Of a DNA stretch of 17,381 nucleotides, positions 1 to 8,770 are shown one piece after another. The stretch is from Methylotetracoccus sp. GTDB lineage: Bacteria; Pseudomonadota; Gammaproteobacteria; Methylococcales; Methylococcaceae. The position numbers and the translations under genes were made by a program. The DNA is taken from contig JALORT010000003.1 in assembly GCA_025458755.1 (NCBI GenBank), positions 1-17,381 on the forward strand. The letters run 5' to 3'. Each line of letters opens with the position of its first letter. Position 1 is the first letter of the stretch. The notes below the pieces were generated by a model. It was not told the origin of the DNA. It worked only from the letters and a program-made list of their open reading frames with translations, and did no database searches.

Positions 1-613
1 CCTCCGCCAAGTCGAGACCGTAACGCCAGAGCTTGTCCCGATCCACCTGGATTTGCAGTTGCTTCCGCTCGCCGCCGAATACGTTGACATCCGCGACACC
101 CGGAACAGCCAGCAGGCGGGGCGCGATCGTCCAGTCCACCAGGTCGCGCAGTTCCAGTGGACTGCGCGTCGGTGAACTCAATCCCAGCGTCAGGATGGTT
201 GCCGAAGACGACGACAGGGGCACCAGAATCGGCGGTCCGATCGCCAACGGCAACTGACCTCCGACCGTGGCCAGGCGCTCACTGACCAGCTGACGGTCCC
301 GGTACAGGTCCGTGTCGTCATCGAACACCACGGTGATCACGGAAAGCCCCTGGATCGATTCAGAGCGCAGCCGCTTGACGCCGATCAATCCGGCCAACGC
401 CCGCTCGATCGGCAACGTGACAGTGTTTTCCACCAACTCGGTCGACAAACCCGGAGCCTCGGTCTGGATCACCACCCGTTTTCCGGCGAATTCGGGAAAG
501 ATGTCCAGGCTGGCGCGATTCAGCTGGTACGTCCCGAACGCCATGAGCAGCAGAGCCAGCGCGATGACGATCCCGCGGTTCTGGACCGCAAACCGGACGA
601 TCGCCGCAAGCAC
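1..613 (-). CDS. Heavy-metal/multidrug RND efflux pump, inner-membrane subunit (5' part, truncated by window edge)
   Basis: About 204 N-terminal residues of a protein that is normally over 1000 residues long; the rest lies left of the window. The translation begins VLAAIVRFAVQNRG and runs into a first membrane helix (about residues 12-30). The stretch NRASLDIFPEF and the periplasmic segment QTEAPGLSTELVE are typical of the CusA/CzcA heavy-metal branch of RND proton antiporters. VPGVADVNVFGGERKQLQI matches the porter-domain region that follows in that family. The likely start is GTG at 613; its G is the last base of the adaptor gene's TAG stop, so the two genes are translationally coupled. The product should sit in the inner membrane as a trimer that drives export through the adaptor encoded just upstream. 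The ion or drug exported cannot be told from this part. Family is confident; substrate is not. Confidence 0.85.
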   Translation of the reverse strand, partial: MLAAIVRFAVQNRGIVIALALLLMAFGTYQLNRASLDIFPEFAGKRVVIQTEAPGLSTELVENTVTLPIERALAGLIGVKRLRSESIQGLSVITVVFDDDTDLYRDRQLVSERLATVGGQLPLAIGPPILVPLSSSSATILTLGLSSPTRSPLELRDLVDWTIAPRLLAVPGVADVNVFGGERKQLQIQVDRDKLWRYGLDLAE

Positions 614-1695
614 TAATCGTCATCCTCTTCCGGAATCTGCCCGCGCATTTCCTCGGACAGCATCAGTTGCGCACCCACAGTGACCACCTGCTCCCCGCCT
701 TGCACCCCGGCTCGGACGAACCAGCCGTCACCGTACTCCTCGTAATCGGAGAGAGCCCGACGGGAGAACGAGTCGGTCCCGGACTGGACATAGACCCAAG
801 GCATCCCTCCGTACCAAACCACCGCCGAACGCGGAAGAAAAACGCCGCTGACGGCTTGGCCGTGACGCGGTATCCAGACATCCACGCGCATGCCGGTTCG
901 CAGACGCGCGGCATCGAGGTGAAAGAAATAGGTTTCACCCTGAACGAGATTATCGGTGTTCGGTGCAGCCGCCAGCAGTTCGGCGTGAACCGCATGCTGA
1001 CGCTCGCGGTTGCGCGCTATGTACGCGGACCGCGTGCCGGCAGGAAGGGTGACGGTGGCCGGCAGAGCGACCAACGCGAGGACCTTGCGCCGCTGCAGCA
1101 GTGCGTCCCACAGGCTGGAATCGCCCTCGATGGCCAGTCGAAACAGCTCCGCGCCCCAACTGTGGATTGCCGTCTCTCGGATCTCGAGGACCCGCTGCCG
1201 CGCCGTGGCGGCCTTGGTCGACTCCGCGGCCAGCATGGACTCGGCCTGTACGAGTTCTTTGGTGGCGATGATCGCTTCCTGACTGAGCTTCGCCAACCTA
1301 TCGCGATTTTTCTGCGCCAGCGCCAAAGCGGTTTCAGCAATTCTGGACTCGGCCAGCGCCGCCCGGTAGCGGGTACGCAACTCCAGTAAAGGGCTGATGT
1401 CGACGATGCGGCCCTGGACCACACTCTCGGCACCGAGCGTCGACTGCCGTACTTTCGTCGCGGCGATGCCGGCCAGCCGCTGCCGTTCTTCGCTCAGACG
1501 CACTGAAGCGGCCGGACCCGGCTCGCTGTCGGTGCGCGCCGCCGCGAACGGTATCGGGTCATCGGTGTCCGGGCTGTCGGTCGCCGCCGGCACGGTCAGA
1601 GAGACTGACAGCCCGGATAGGGCCGCCGGAAGCAGCATCCGGAACGCGGATTTCAGTCCCACGTTGGGGCGTGGGAACTGAGCGTCGGCGGCCAT
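613..1695 (-). CDS. RND efflux periplasmic adaptor (membrane fusion protein, HlyD/CusB type)
   Basis: A 360-residue protein from ATG 1695. An in-frame TTG lies at 1731 and another ATG at 1638; I prefer 1695 because it leaves a basic N-region before the hydrophobic segment MLLPAALSGLSVSLTVPAA, which looks like a signal peptide. Residues about 80-190 contain a hairpin rich in Ala, Glu and Arg (LALAQKNRDRLAKLSQEAII, then KELVQAESMLAAES), as in the alpha-helical hairpin of membrane fusion proteins. The barrel and membrane-proximal domains follow, with GMRVDVWIPRHGQAVSGVFL and GGEQVVTVGAQLMLSEEM near the C-terminus. It ends in an acidic EEDDD tail, immediately abutting the RND pump gene. The protein should bridge the inner-membrane pump to an outer-membrane channel. 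No outer-membrane factor gene is visible here. No metal-binding His/Met/Cys cluster is seen. Confidence 0.8.
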   Translation of the reverse strand: MAADAQFPRPNVGLKSAFRMLLPAALSGLSVSLTVPAATDSPDTDDPIPFAAARTDSEPGPAASVRLSEERQRLAGIAATKVRQSTLGAESVVQGRIVDISPLLELRTRYRAALAESRIAETALALAQKNRDRLAKLSQEAIIATKELVQAESMLAAESTKAATARQRVLEIRETAIHSWGAELFRLAIEGDSSLWDALLQRRKVLALVALPATVTLPAGTRSAYIARNRERQHAVHAELLAAAPNTDNLVQGETYFFHLDAARLRTGMRVDVWIPRHGQAVSGVFLPRSAVVWYGGMPWVYVQSGTDSFSRRALSDYEEYGDGWFVRAGVQGGEQVVTVGAQLMLSEEMRGQIPEEDDD

Positions 1696-1797
1696 GGTGG
1701 AGCACCGGCTGCGCGGTATCGAACGGCCCAAATCATTGCATCCCGGCCCGCATGACCGTTCAGCGCGAACATGATCGCGAACGGGATTGCGGCTTCG

Positions 1798-2754
1798 CTA
1801 GAGACTTGAATCGACGGCGGTCCCGCTGTCAGCCATCCGCAATCGGCGCCAGTCCACTTTGACGAAGCGGCGGGCTTCCTGGCGGACGAATTCCTTGAAA
1901 GCCCGTCCAGCCGCCGATAAGCGCTTGCCGGTTCGATGAACCTGGTACCACTGCCGGATGATAGGAAAACTTTCCACGTCCAGCACCACCACCCGGCGAT
2001 CCTCCAGCTCCCGTTCCACGGTGTGCACCGACACGATGCCGAGCCCCAATCCGACCTCGACGCCCTGTTTGATCGCCCCATTGGTGTTCATTTCCATGCT
2101 GGTCATAATCACGATCCCTCTTTCCGCAAAAAAACGTTCCACCGAGGTGCGCGTGCCGGAGCCCTGTTCCCGCATCAGGAAGGTCTCCTGACGCAGTTCC
2201 TCCAAGCGAATGCCGCGCCGTTCAGCCCAAGGATGAGCCGGCGGCGCGATAATGACCAGGGGATTCTCCATGAACGGCTCGGCGAGCAAATCCGAATCGT
2301 CGGGCGGCTGCCCCATCAGGACGATGTCCGCCTCGTTCTCATCCAGCATCTGCAGCAATCCCTTGCGGTTCGTGACTTTAAAATTGACCCGGACTTTCGG
2401 ATAACGCGCACAGAAATCGGCCAGCAGCCGGATCGCAAAGTAGTGTACGGTGCTGGCCACCGCGATCAACAGCTTACCCCCCTCGGTGCCCTTCAGCTCC
2501 TCGATGATCTGCTCGGCTTCCTCGATCTGCTGCGAGATAGTGCGGCTCAGGCGGTACAATTCATCGCCGGCTCGGGTCAGGTAGATTTTCTTGCCCAGGC
2601 GTTCGAACAGCGGCAGGCCCACGGCTTCTTCGAACTGTTTAATCTGCATCGAGACCGCGGGCTGCGTCAGGTACAGCTCCTCCGCGGCCCGGGTGAAGCT
2701 GAGCCGCCTCGCGACGCTTTCGAAAACCTTGAGCTGACGGAGGGTGATGTTCAT
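1798..2754 (-). CDS. cbbR: LysR-family transcriptional regulator, CbbR type (Calvin-cycle regulator)
   Basis: A 318-residue LysR-type regulator starting at ATG 2754. The N-terminal winged helix-turn-helix occupies residues 1-60: ITLRQLKVFESVARRLSFTR, then AAEELYLTQPAVSMQIKQFE. A linker helix follows (SQQIEEAEQIIEELKG), then the effector-binding domain from about residue 90 to 300. The wording of the DNA-binding domain is that of CbbR proteins. The gene stands divergent to phosphoribulokinase, the classic CbbR target arrangement. In characterised relatives CbbR activates Calvin-cycle genes in response to metabolites such as RuBP, phosphoenolpyruvate or NADPH; which one acts here cannot be read from sequence. 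The CysB-like LysR branch is the alternative, but the neighbouring prk argues for CbbR. The efflux adaptor gene starts about 100 bp downstream on the same strand and is probably a separate unit. Confidence 0.85.
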   Translation of the reverse strand: MNITLRQLKVFESVARRLSFTRAAEELYLTQPAVSMQIKQFEEAVGLPLFERLGKKIYLTRAGDELYRLSRTISQQIEEAEQIIEELKGTEGGKLLIAVASTVHYFAIRLLADFCARYPKVRVNFKVTNRKGLLQMLDENEADIVLMGQPPDDSDLLAEPFMENPLVIIAPPAHPWAERRGIRLEELRQETFLMREQGSGTRTSVERFFAERGIVIMTSMEMNTNGAIKQGVEVGLGLGIVSVHTVERELEDRRVVVLDVESFPIIRQWYQVHRTGKRLSAAGRAFKEFVRQEARRFVKVDWRRLRMADSGTAVDSSL

Positions 2755-3065
2755 GGAACCGGGATCAGTAAAAACTTATCTCTTCGCGTGACAGGCACTG
2801 AAAGCGCTGATCGACGAGTGAGCTGGAATTATCGCCCGAAAGCCTGCCGGCACCAAGGCAAACCGCCGTGCCAATGCGGTCGGTGGCTGCCTGTTTCGAT
2901 CGCCGGCTCATGCCTGCCGCCGGGCATCGCGGGCGCCCGCTTCACGTCGCAAAAGACGACGACCTCATGGTACGGCTGGCGTGGCATACTTGCTGTGACC
3001 GAGTGCCGACCGCGATGGTCGGGGCCGCCAACTGAAGCGCCGACGGACAACTTGTCAAGGTGGGA
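2755..3065. promoter_or_regulatory. cbbR/prk divergent intergenic control region
   Basis: This 311-bp stretch without a gene separates divergent cbbR and prk and should carry both promoters and the CbbR operator. A TNA-N8-TNA element of the LysR/CbbR style (TCA at 2765-2767, TTA at 2776-2778) lies in a small AT-rich patch just upstream of cbbR, where autoregulatory sites of LysR proteins often sit. A perfect 12-bp palindrome GCGGGCGCCCGC is at 2929-2940. A hairpin CCGACC-GCGAT-GGTCGG is at 3006-3022, probably in the prk leader. The role of the region follows from context; the individual elements are short, and TNA motifs occur often by chance. Confidence 0.55.
2962..2990 (+). promoter_or_regulatory. 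Possible prk promoter (weak)
   Basis: The hexamer CATACT at 2985-2990 is preceded by TGG, giving an extended -10-like TGGCATACT. The -35 position at 17-bp spacing (ACCTCA, 2962-2967) is poor, which would suit a promoter needing an activator such as CbbR. Transcription would start near 2997, about 70 bases before the prk start codon. This is a reading by eye only. Confidence 0.25.
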
Positions 3066-3944
3066 ATGTCCAGAAAGCATCCGATCATTGCCGTAACGGG
3101 GTCGTCCGGGGCCGGGACGACCACGGTCAAGCACGCCTTCGAACAGCTTTTCCTCCGCCTGAATATTGCGCCGGTGATCGTCGAAGGCGACAGCTACCAC
3201 CGATTTGATCGTCGTCAAATGCGGGAGAAGATCAGACTGGCCAACGAAGAGGGTCGTAATTTCAGCCATTTCTCGATCGAGGCCAACCTGCTGGACGAAC
3301 TGGAGAAACTGTTCCGTCACTATGGCGCGAACGGGACCGGCAAGCGACGCTTTTACGTCCACAGCGAAGAGGAAGGCGCGCGTTTCGGCGGCATCAAGCC
3401 GGGTCACTTCACGGACTGGATCGACGTGCCGTCCGGTACTGATCTACTGTTTTACGAAGGCCTGCACGGCGCCGTTGTCACGGACACGCTCGATCTGCCC
3501 AAGTACACCGACTTGACGGTCGGCGTCGTACCAATCGTCAATCTGGAGTGGATGCAGAAGATTCATCGCGACACGGCGGAACGCGGCTACAAGCCGGAGG
3601 ATGTCACCAAGACGATTCTCCGCCGGATGTATGACTATGTTCACGTGATTGCGCCGCAATTTTCCCAAACCGACATCAACTTCCAGCGGGTTGCCACGGT
3701 CGATACCTCGAACCCGTTCATCGCCCGCGATATTCCGACTCCGGATGAAAGTTTCGTGGTCATTCGGTTCAAAGACCCGGGTAAATTCAACGTCGATTTC
3801 CCGCTGCTGTTGGCCATGCTGCATAACTCGTTCATGTCGCGGTACAACACGATCGTCGTTCCCGGCGGCAAAATGGGCCTTGCGATCGAAATCATCTTCC
3901 GGCCAATCCTCGAACAGATGATGGATCGACGCCAGTCCGCCTGA
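3066..3944 (+). CDS. prk: Phosphoribulokinase (bacterial type)
   Basis: Phosphoribulokinase converts ribulose 5-phosphate and ATP to ribulose 1,5-bisphosphate, the substrate of RuBisCO, in the cytoplasm. The product is 292 residues, usual for the bacterial PrkB/CbbP class. The P-loop GSSGAGTTT is at residues 12-20. The segment [11 protein letters not shown] (39-49) places Asp42, His45 and Arg49 where the Rhodobacter enzyme has its catalytic base and Ru5P-binding residues. Downstream, [10 protein letters not shown] and HTDWIDVP-like text ([12 protein letters not shown]) match the family. I chose ATG 3066 rather than the in-frame GTG 3060, because AAGG at 3057-3060 then lies five bases upstream and the family begins [12 protein letters not shown]. 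It is divergent from cbbR, which probably activates it. ubiD follows after 44 bp. No RuBisCO gene is in the window. Confidence 0.95.
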   Translation: MSRKHPIIAVTGSSGAGTTTVKHAFEQLFLRLNIAPVIVEGDSYHRFDRRQMREKIRLANEEGRNFSHFSIEANLLDELEKLFRHYGANGTGKRRFYVHSEEEGARFGGIKPGHFTDWIDVPSGTDLLFYEGLHGAVVTDTLDLPKYTDLTVGVVPIVNLEWMQKIHRDTAERGYKPEDVTKTILRRMYDYVHVIAPQFSQTDINFQRVATVDTSNPFIARDIPTPDESFVVIRFKDPGKFNVDFPLLLAMLHNSFMSRYNTIVVPGGKMGLAIEIIFRPILEQMMDRRQSA

Positions 3945-3988
3945 AAGCGGCCAGCGCCCTGAGCTGCCTCAAAACACGCCCCACTAAG

Positions 3989-5461
3989 ATGGCCTCTATG
4001 AAATATCGCGACCTGCGTGAATTCCTTTCCCAACTGGAGGCAATGGGCGAGCTCAAACGCATCTCCGCCCCGGTGGACCCGTATCTCGAGATCACGGAGA
4101 TCTGCGACCGCACCTTGAAGGCGCAAGGTCCGGCGCTGCTGTTCGAAAACTGCAGAGGCTCGGACGTTCCGCTGCTGGGCAACCTGTTCGGCACGCCGCA
4201 TCGTGTCGCGTTGGGAATGGGCGAGAGTTCGGTCGAGGCGCTGCGCGAGGTCGGCAAGCTGTTGGCCTTTCTGAAGGAACCCGATCCGCCGAAGGGCATG
4301 CGCGATGCATTCGACAAACTGCCGATTTTTCGACAGGTGCTCAACATGTCACCCAGGGAATTGCGTCATGCCCCATGCCAAGAGGTTATCTTGGCGGGCG
4401 AACAGATCGACCTCGGGCGCTACCCGATCCAGACCTGCTGGCCCGGCGACGCGGCGCCGCTGATCACCTGGGCCCTAGTGATCACCCGCGGGCCCTGCAA
4501 AGACCGCCAGAACCTCGGCATCTATCGCCTGCAGGTGCTGCAACGGAAGAAAGTGATCATGCGCTGGCTGGCCCATCGGGGCGGTGCGCTGGACTACCGT
4601 GACTGGCAGCAGGCGCATCCCGGCCAGCCGTTTCCCATTGCGGTCGCCTTGGGCGCCGACCCGGCCACGATCCTCGGCGCCGTGACCCCGGTGCCCGACT
4701 CGCTTTCGGAGTACGCCTTCGCCGGTCTGCTGCGCGGTGGCAAGACCGAAGTCGTGAAGGCGCAGTTGAGTGAACTGCGGGTACCTGCCAGTGCGGAAAT
4801 CGTGCTGGAGGGTTTTCTCTACCCCGACGAACTCGCCCCCGAAGGGCCATTCGGAGACCACACCGGTTACTACAACGAAGTGGAACACTTTCCCGTGTTC
4901 ACGATCGAGCGTATCACGCAGCGGGGTCAACCCATCTACCACAGCACCTACACCGGGCGCCCCCCGGATGAGCCAGCCATTCTCGGCGTGGCCCTGAACG
5001 AAGTCTTCGTACCCCTCCTGCAGAAGCAGTTCCCGGAGGTCGTCGACTTTTATCTGCCGCCCGAGGGGTGCTCTTACCGTCTGGCCGTAGTCAGCATGCG
5101 CAAGCAGTATCCGGGACACGCCAAACGCGTGATGTTCGGCGTCTGGTCCTTCCTGCGCCAGTTCATGTACACGAAATTCGTGATCGTTGTTGACGAGGAC
5201 ATTGATGTTCGGAACTGGAAGGACGTCATCTGGGCCATGACCACCCGCATGGACCCGGTCCGAGACCTGACTTTGATCGACAACACGCCGATCGACTACC
5301 TGGATTTCGCCTCGCCGGTCTCCGGCCTGGGTTCCAAGCTCGGGTTGGATGCCACCAACAAATGGGCCGGCGAGACCCAGCGGGAATGGGGAACGCCGAT
5401 CCGAATGACTGAGGCGGTCATCGCACGCGTCGACGCGCTGTGGGAGAGCTTGGGCCTCTGA
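3989..5461 (+). CDS. ubiD: 4-hydroxy-3-polyprenylbenzoate decarboxylase UbiD
   Basis: UbiD decarboxylates 3-polyprenyl-4-hydroxybenzoate in ubiquinone synthesis, using prenylated FMN made by UbiX. At 490 residues it is close to the E. coli length (497). It aligns without gaps, from memory, through most of that protein, including the opening [12 protein letters not shown] against MDAMKYNDLRDF; this supports ATG 3989 over ATG 3998. Cofactor and metal residues are in place: Asn175 in [10 protein letters not shown], His196 in [10 protein letters not shown], and Glu241 in [12 protein letters not shown]. The catalytic acid Asp290 lies in [32 protein letters not shown] and LDATNKW are further signatures. 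It probably lies downstream of prk in the same direction (44-bp gap), although the pathways are unrelated. It ends 26 bp before convergent hemY. Confidence 0.96.
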   Translation: MASMKYRDLREFLSQLEAMGELKRISAPVDPYLEITEICDRTLKAQGPALLFENCRGSDVPLLGNLFGTPHRVALGMGESSVEALREVGKLLAFLKEPDPPKGMRDAFDKLPIFRQVLNMSPRELRHAPCQEVILAGEQIDLGRYPIQTCWPGDAAPLITWALVITRGPCKDRQNLGIYRLQVLQRKKVIMRWLAHRGGALDYRDWQQAHPGQPFPIAVALGADPATILGAVTPVPDSLSEYAFAGLLRGGKTEVVKAQLSELRVPASAEIVLEGFLYPDELAPEGPFGDHTGYYNEVEHFPVFTIERITQRGQPIYHSTYTGRPPDEPAILGVALNEVFVPLLQKQFPEVVDFYLPPEGCSYRLAVVSMRKQYPGHAKRVMFGVWSFLRQFMYTKFVIVVDEDIDVRNWKDVIWAMTTRMDPVRDLTLIDNTPIDYLDFASPVSGLGSKLGLDATNKWAGETQREWGTPIRMTEAVIARVDALWESLGL

Positions 5462-5465
5462 GACG

Positions 5466-5478
5466 GGGCCGGCGGCCC
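5466..5478. terminator. Short GC hairpin between convergent ubiD and hemY
   Basis: The perfect short inverted repeat GGGCC-GGC-GGCCC lies in the 26-bp gap between the ends of ubiD and hemY. A hairpin here could help end transcription from either side. There is no T-tract on either strand, so a classical Rho-independent terminator is not shown. Confidence 0.2.
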
Positions 5479-5487
5479 TCAGCCGGT

Positions 5488-6759
5488 TCAGCGCGCAGCG
5501 AGTTCTCGCATCTCCTCGGGACTTTCTCCCGACGGATTGTGCTCGATTTGTGTAATGACTTCGTTGGAGGCGTAGAACAGGCCTTTCCGATAGGCTTGGG
5601 CCGCGGCCACCGAATCCTTTTGCTGCAGCAGCACGTCACCGATCAGGCGGTATGCTTCCACGCTTTCCTCGATGGCGAGACTGCGTTCGAGATAAGTCTG
5701 CGCTTTTTGGAGATCCTTCGCACGGAGCGACAACTTGCCGAGGATGCGCAGCAGCACGGCGTCGTTCTGGTGTTTCGGATACCAGGCTTCGGCCCGCACC
5801 AGCTGCTTCTCCGCATCCGGATAGCGAATCGCGCCGTAGAGTACCAGCAGCGTTTCGTTCCATTCCTTGGTCAGCGAAGCCGCCAGGTGGCCCTCGACGG
5901 TTTCTCCGGCCCCAGCCTCGATCATCGCGGCAAAGTAGAGCGCCTGAATGCCCTGGGCCGACCGAATATGGTCCGGAATTGTTTTCCAAAGCGCCTCCAA
6001 TTCGGCGGGATCCTGTTTTTCGGATGCCTGTTTCAACAGCGCGCTGTAAGTCTCCGTCTCCAGCAACTTGATCTCGGCCTCCATCATGATTTTGTTGGCG
6101 TGAAGCGATGGGATCAAGCGGCGCACGCCTTCCCAGTCCTCCATCTGCGCATAGGCCTGATGCTGCATCCGGAGCACCGCCGCATGGCTGGGCGCGATCT
6201 GGTCGAGCTGGGTCAGATTTTCCAGCGCCTCTTCGAACTGCTGGTTCGAAAGCTGCAGCTCGGCGCGGATCAGCCCGACCGCCAGTTCCGCCTCCGGTGC
6301 ATTTTCGTGAGCCATTTTCAGATACTCGTCACGCTGCTCGATCGCTCCGCGCGAATGAGCGGCGCGCGCGGCGGTCAGGTAGTTGATCAGGGGAAGGCCG
6401 CTGTCCGCGGCGTGACGGATCAAATTGCGTTCGGCTTTCTCCCAGTTGCCTTCAGCGGTTTCGATCAACCCGCTGATCAACGCGTCTTGCGACCGCCGGG
6501 AGCGCTTTTCGCCGCGGCGCCGGCTGAGTGTTTTTGGCAGCCGCAGCGTCTGAATGACCAGCCTGATCAGCGCATAGAGCGCGACAAAAGCGATGAACAG
6601 CGCGGTCGCAACGACGAACAGCGAAGTCTCCAATGCCCATTCGCCGTAGCCGATGATGACATATCCCGGATCGCCTTGGGCGATGATCCGCTGGTGGATG
6701 AAGTAGCCTCCTGCGGCGATCAACCCGACGGCGAGCAACAAATAGATCAGCTTTTTCAA
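5488..6759 (-). CDS. hemY: HemY, membrane-anchored TPR protein of the heme gene cluster
   Basis: A 423-residue proteobacterial HemY (not the oxygen-dependent protoporphyrinogen oxidase of Bacillus that shares the name). A first membrane segment is at residues 4-20 (LIYLLLAVGLIAAGGYF) and a second at about 43-68 (TSLFVVATALFIAFVALYAL). A basic stretch, SRRRGEKRSRRS, follows. The remainder is a long run of TPR-like helices, for example EGNWEKAERNLIRHAADSG, QQFEEALENLTQLDQIAP and KDLQKAQTYLERSLAIEESV. Its exact role in heme supply is unsettled in the family; it is thought to act as a membrane scaffold. Translation starts at TTG 6759, which overlaps the hemX stop as TTGA, so the two are coupled. 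It is the last gene of the hemCDXY operon. Confidence 0.9.
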   Translation of the reverse strand: MKKLIYLLLAVGLIAAGGYFIHQRIIAQGDPGYVIIGYGEWALETSLFVVATALFIAFVALYALIRLVIQTLRLPKTLSRRRGEKRSRRSQDALISGLIETAEGNWEKAERNLIRHAADSGLPLINYLTAARAAHSRGAIEQRDEYLKMAHENAPEAELAVGLIRAELQLSNQQFEEALENLTQLDQIAPSHAAVLRMQHQAYAQMEDWEGVRRLIPSLHANKIMMEAEIKLLETETYSALLKQASEKQDPAELEALWKTIPDHIRSAQGIQALYFAAMIEAGAGETVEGHLAASLTKEWNETLLVLYGAIRYPDAEKQLVRAEAWYPKHQNDAVLLRILGKLSLRAKDLQKAQTYLERSLAIEESVEAYRLIGDVLLQQKDSVAAAQAYRKGLFYASNEVITQIEHNPSGESPEEMRELAAR

Positions 6760-7973
6760 GGAGTCACCCCGTCGGGCTGCTCTTTCTTCGGTGGCGCCTG
6801 CTCGGCCTCGAGGCGGAGGTGTTCGATGTTGCGGATCAGGGTCAGCGACTTGCTGATGTCGGGCATCGGAACCCTGATTGTCTGTTCGGACAGCGACGCC
6901 AACTCATCTGCGAGTTCACGTGTCGCATCCGCCTGGCGATCGAAATGAGTTTGCACAAAGTCGCGAGCCGAGAGCACATTTTCGCGGTACATCGACTCGT
7001 CGCCGCGCAGCAAAGATGCGCGGGCCATTTCCATTTTCAGCAGGAGAATTTGGCGCAATCCCTCGACTTCTTCCGGAATGAGAATGGCCTGAATCGGCCG
7101 ATCGGTGCGCCGCACCGTCACCAGATCCTTGAGATTCTCGAGCGCAGAATCGAGCATCCCTTGTTCGCCCGGCTCGGATTCTTCCGCCTTGGAGGAACGC
7201 TGCCCATCCCCGGTGCGCGGCGGCGGTTTCTGAGCTTCGCCGGAGTGCGGCAAGAGCAGCGGGATGGTCCGGATCTTCCCTTCCAGCGCCAGAATGCGGG
7301 CAGACAGGCCGACGATATCCGGCGGGCTGGTTTTCTTCAGTAGGTTGATTTCCTCGGCCAGCGCTTCCCGTACCGGAAAAACCCCCGGATCGCCGCTGTC
7401 ATGCAGGCGCTGATCCGCCGCCTCCATCGCCGCCAGCACCGTCTTGACGTCGCCCACCAAATGCAGCTTCTGATTGGCGATGCTCAACAGGTATTCCGCA
7501 TCGGCCACCAGCACATCGCCCCGGGTTCGGCTCAACTGCCGCTGAATCTGTTCAACCGCTTTCGTGATCTCGGACTTGGTCAATTCCAGGCGCTCGCCGA
7601 AGGTGGTCGACTGCTCACCCAGAATCCGCTCCACCTTGGCGTCTTGAGTCGTCGCCTGTGATTGTAGCGCGGCGACCTGATTGTGGAGCGTGGCCAGTTG
7701 GTGCTGCAGGCTCCCGAACTGGCGCGTCAGTTCGATCACTTGCTGATCTTCCTTGTCGAGCTCGCCGCCCAATTCGGACCGAAACGCCTGTAACAGAAGG
7801 AACCCGCCCACGGCGAGCAGCACGACAACGGTCAGCGTGAGATAGCCGAGCCAAGCCCCACGCGTCTTGACCCGCACGGGCCGCGGCTCATCGTCGGCCG
7901 GGTTGGCAGGGGCATCGCCCGTGGCGAGAGCAGTCGCCTCGTCGATCAGTTCATTTTCCCGATTGTCAGGCAT
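6756..7973 (-). CDS. hemX: HemX, membrane-anchored coiled-coil protein (named for uroporphyrinogen-III C-methyltransferase)
   Basis: A 405-residue HemX-family protein. An acidic N-terminal tail of about 40 residues (NRENELIDEATALA) precedes one membrane helix at about residues 42-64 (YLTLTVVVLLAVGGFLLLQA). A long coiled coil follows (LDKEDQQVIELTRQFGSLQH and onwards), then a helical periplasmic domain with DVLVADAEYLLSIANQKLHL, characteristic of the family. The old name as a methyltransferase is not supported by any SAM-binding motif here. ATG 7973 is chosen because GAGG, overlapping the hemD stop codon, lies about nine bases upstream; the frame is open further back. It sits 11 bp after hemD and overlaps hemY by 4 bp. 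A Pro-rich, Lys/Glu-rich insert (about residues 235-265) and a C-terminal PPKKEQP tail look disordered. Confidence 0.88.
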   Translation of the reverse strand: MPDNRENELIDEATALATGDAPANPADDEPRPVRVKTRGAWLGYLTLTVVVLLAVGGFLLLQAFRSELGGELDKEDQQVIELTRQFGSLQHQLATLHNQVAALQSQATTQDAKVERILGEQSTTFGERLELTKSEITKAVEQIQRQLSRTRGDVLVADAEYLLSIANQKLHLVGDVKTVLAAMEAADQRLHDSGDPGVFPVREALAEEINLLKKTSPPDIVGLSARILALEGKIRTIPLLLPHSGEAQKPPPRTGDGQRSSKAEESEPGEQGMLDSALENLKDLVTVRRTDRPIQAILIPEEVEGLRQILLLKMEMARASLLRGDESMYRENVLSARDFVQTHFDRQADATRELADELASLSEQTIRVPMPDISKSLTLIRNIEHLRLEAEQAPPKKEQPDGVTP

Positions 7974-7984
7974 CGAATCTAACC

Positions 7985-8770
7985 TCAGGTCGAATGTGCG
8001 AGACGCATGACAGCGGAACAAAGTCCTTGATCCGATGCCTCGGCAGCGATGTCGAGATGCCGGCAGCCCACTTCCCGGGCCCTCGCCGCCAGCCGCACGC
8101 CGATGACCGCCATCGGCGTGCGGTGCAACAAGTCGGAGTTAGTCGGGCCGAGCATGTTCACCAGGTTCTCCAGCGCATCCACACTCGAGAGTACGAGCGC
8201 GTGAATTTCACCGCGCCGCCAGGCGGCGAGCAACTCGTGAGCCGCTGCCGCCGGAGCGCGCCTCTGGTAAACCTCAGCGTACGCCACCTCGGCTCCCCTG
8301 CGCCGCAAGGTTTCGGCAATCAATTCGCGCCCCCCGCACCCGCGGACAATCAGCACATGCCGCCCTTCGACCGCACCAAATTCCGGAGACTCCAACAACG
8401 ACTCGCTATTAAACTGCGCTTCCGGCCTCAGGTCCACCCTGAGACCCTTGTCCCGCAGCGCTGCCGCCGTACCACGTCCAATCGCTGCGATCCGCGTCAG
8501 GTCCGGCAGTCGCTGCCACCACTCACCCAGATCACACGCAAACTTCACCGCATTGGGGCTCACGAAAATCAGCCAATCCCACTCCCGCTGCAGCCGCTCG
8601 AGCGCCGCCGACGCCTCCGGGCTCCGCTCGATCGTAATCAGCGGGAACCGGATGGGATGCCCTCCGGCCTGTTCGATCAGCATGCATAATCGTTCGGCCT
8701 GGGCTGCCGGCCGCGTCACCAGCACGTTCCAGCCGCTCAGTGACGCCGGTTTCACACTGTGAAGATTCAC
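7985..8770 (-). CDS. hemD: Uroporphyrinogen-III synthase
   Basis: HemD closes hydroxymethylbilane into uroporphyrinogen III with inversion of ring D, the branch point to heme, siroheme and cobalamin. The product is 261 residues, usual for the family. It shows the expected opening [14 protein letters not shown] (15-28), [14 protein letters not shown], the hinge region [44 protein letters not shown], and [12 protein letters not shown]. The enzyme family has low conservation, so the fit rests on this motif order and on hemC next door. It begins at GTG 8770, whose GTGA overlaps the hemC stop, so it should be translated by coupling to hemC. The product is cytoplasmic. Confidence 0.93.
   Translation of the reverse strand: MNLHSVKPASLSGWNVLVTRPAAQAERLCMLIEQAGGHPIRFPLITIERSPEASAALERLQREWDWLIFVSPNAVKFACDLGEWWQRLPDLTRIAAIGRGTAAALRDKGLRVDLRPEAQFNSESLLESPEFGAVEGRHVLIVRGCGGRELIAETLRRRGAEVAYAEVYQRRAPAAAAHELLAAWRRGEIHALVLSSVDALENLVNMLGPTNSDLLHRTPMAVIGVRLAARAREVGCRHLDIAAEASDQGLCSAVMRLAHST

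Noticed and set aside
1936..3096. Long plus-strand open frame of 386 codons opposite cbbR
   Set aside because: It is antisense to a clearly recognisable LysR gene, shows no family resemblance and is explained by GC-rich third positions.
5440..6948. Plus-strand open frame of 502 codons opposite hemY and the end of hemX
   Set aside because: Low-complexity Arg/Gln/Leu-rich product with no known motifs; hemY and hemX on the other strand are well supported.
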